In this document: positions 63,229 to 64,000 of the stretch, piece by piece | Layout: each line of letters opens with the position of its first letter | Numbering within the stretch: the stretch's first letter is position 1 | Translations under genes and position numbers: made by a program | The notes under the pieces: generated by a model | Seen by the model: the letters and a program-made list of their open reading frames with translations, nothing else | Told to the model about the DNA's origin: nothing | The model's database searches: none | DNA from: an uncultured Eubacterium sp. | Lineage (GTDB): Bacteria; Bacillota; Clostridia; Lachnospirales; Lachnospiraceae | Direction: 5' to 3' | Assembly: GCA_934322085.1 (NCBI GenBank) | Contig: CAKRGF010000005.1 | Span: 28,148 to 92,147, forward strand | Length of the DNA: 64,000 nt

Positions 63229-63735
63229 TTAAAACTCACGATTTATCGTCGGCATCTTTGCTGAACTGCCATCAAGCCCTAAAGGGTCACCACTGATATC
63301 TACATTTTCCGGTGTAAAAATAAAAATATATTTTGAAATCTGGTGATACTGTCCCTTGATGGCATAAATACATCCGGAAATAAAATCCATAATTCTCTGT
63401 GCATCATCCGGGTCAAATCCTTCCAAATTTACAACAACCGGCCGTCCGGAAAGTAACATATTACATATGTTCTGGGAATCCTCAAAAGTCGTCGGCTTAA
63501 TAATGCTGACTTCCATCATCGTACGGTTCATCGGTACAACCTTTGGTTTAGAGCCTAAAAATCCGCTGCGCTGCTTTGGTGCCGGCTCCTCATAGTCATT
63601 CTCCTGCTGCGAAACAGGCTGTCTTTGTGTTTTTGCTGGTTTTGCTTTTACCGGCTCCTCCACATACTCCTCTTCATATTCGTCATCAAAATCATCTGGA
63701 ATCTTAAAGAAATTTAAAATGGAATCTAAACCCAT
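63229..63735 (-). CDS. sepF: Cell division protein SepF
   Basis: Membrane-tethering partner of FtsZ that forms rings at the septum. The 168-residue protein has the N-terminal amphipathic membrane anchor MGLDSILNFFKIP, an acidic linker, and the SepF domain with SIIKPTTFEDSQNICNMLLSGRPVVVNLEGFDPDDAQRIMDFISG. The start at 63735 is set by this anchor and by AAAGGA upstream, not the ATG at 63774. Confidence 0.95.
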   Translation of the reverse strand: MGLDSILNFFKIPDDFDDEYEEEYVEEPVKAKPAKTQRQPVSQQENDYEEPAPKQRSGFLGSKPKVVPMNRTMMEVSIIKPTTFEDSQNICNMLLSGRPVVVNLEGFDPDDAQRIMDFISGCIYAIKGQYHQISKYIFIFTPENVDISGDPLGLDGSSAKMPTINREF

Positions 63736-63751
63736 ATCTTCTCGTTCCTTT

Positions 63752-64000
63752 CTATAAGTATTGTCTATTTCCAAAAATGCCGGTTCCTACACGTACATAA
63801 GTAGCACCCTCTTCTATCGCCACTTCGTAGTCTCCGGTCATTCCCATGGAAAGTTCGTTCATATTAATATTATCAATGTTTTTGCCATTAATGTCAACTA
63901 GTAATTTATGCAAATTGTGAAAATGAACACGATTTTCTTCCGGATTGGAAACGTTTGGTGCAATTGTCATAAGACCATGAATTTTCACATTTGGATAAGT
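63752..64000 (-). CDS. yggS: PLP homeostasis protein YggS family, C-terminal part
   Basis: The last 82 residues of the PLP-binding protein (YggS/YlmE/PLPBP), the gene usually found before sepF. VKIHGLMTIAPN and ELSMGMTGDYEVAIEEGATYVRVGTGIFG carry the C-terminal PLP phosphate site. The PLP Lys lies in the missing N-terminal part beyond the window edge. These proteins balance free pyridoxal phosphate. A 16-base gap separates it from sepF. Confidence 0.92.
   Translation of the reverse strand, partial: TYPNVKIHGLMTIAPNVSNPEENRVHFHNLHKLLVDINGKNIDNINMNELSMGMTGDYEVAIEEGATYVRVGTGIFGNRQYL

Overview
The window looks like the chromosome of a low-GC Clostridia, most likely a Lachnospiraceae gut anaerobe. 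The reasons are strong AGGAGG ribosome sites, sigma-A promoters of the TTGACA/TATAAT type, gene orders typical of Firmicutes (plsX-rnc-smc-ftsY, cmk-ispH-rpsA, yicC-remA-gmk-rpoZ, yggS-sepF-ylmH-divIVA-lspA-rluD), a pyrBI aspartate transcarbamoylase and anaerobe functions such as formate-tetrahydrofolate ligase and a clostridial ferredoxin. This placement is inference from gene content, since no marker gene was searched. No stretch longer than 300 bases lacks a gene.

Layout. 1-3.0 kb: 3' part of pnp, a nitrilase-family amidase and a ClpP-like TepA protease. 3.0-4.26 kb: an AT-rich insertion carrying HicA toxin, HicB antitoxin and a SecB-like chaperone, with its own promoter and operator. 4.3-8.7 kb: ftsK followed by two translationally coupled RimK-like ATP-grasp ligases. 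8.7-15.5 kb: fhs, a truncated Fic gene, pyrBI (minus), a YbhJ-type aconitase homologue, a small conserved gene, a 132-nt nested palindrome and a ferredoxin (minus). 15.5-24.7 kb: a small alarmone synthetase, folD, rimO, pgsA, pncC, a lipoprotein, a YhiN-type flavoprotein, cmk, ispH, rpsA and cheR. 24.7-35.4 kb: plsX, rnc, smc, ftsY, ilvA, hisZ, hisG, hisD. 35.4-45 kb: rplS, a signal peptidase with Arg at the catalytic Lys position, rbgA, a CYTH protein, gdhA, tRNA-Arg(CCG), hslO, rluF and ligA. 45-55.4 kb: a flippase, an unrecognised membrane protein, a cysteine desulfurase, a PHP phosphatase, rqcH, yicC, remA, gmk, lepB and rpoZ. 55.4-64 kb: an SOS-type LysM division-inhibitor candidate, a large cell-wall amidase, a tyrosine recombinase, an orphan BlaI regulator and the minus-strand rluD-lspA-divIVA-ylmH-sepF-yggS cluster.

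Most of the window is housekeeping. The strongest accessory system is the three-gene HicA-HicB-SecB cassette, which fits the toxin-antitoxin-chaperone (TAC) design: the toxin is held by an antitoxin whose stability would depend on a dedicated SecB-like chaperone. Clostridia normally have no SecB export pathway, so this SecB homologue is best explained as the antitoxin's chaperone. Other points of interest are the FtsK-linked ATP-grasp pair, near-identical LexA-like boxes before ftsK and before the YneA-like gene, the Lys-to-Arg change in one signal peptidase, the Fic gene ending inside a terminator stem, and the nested palindrome near 15.2 kb.
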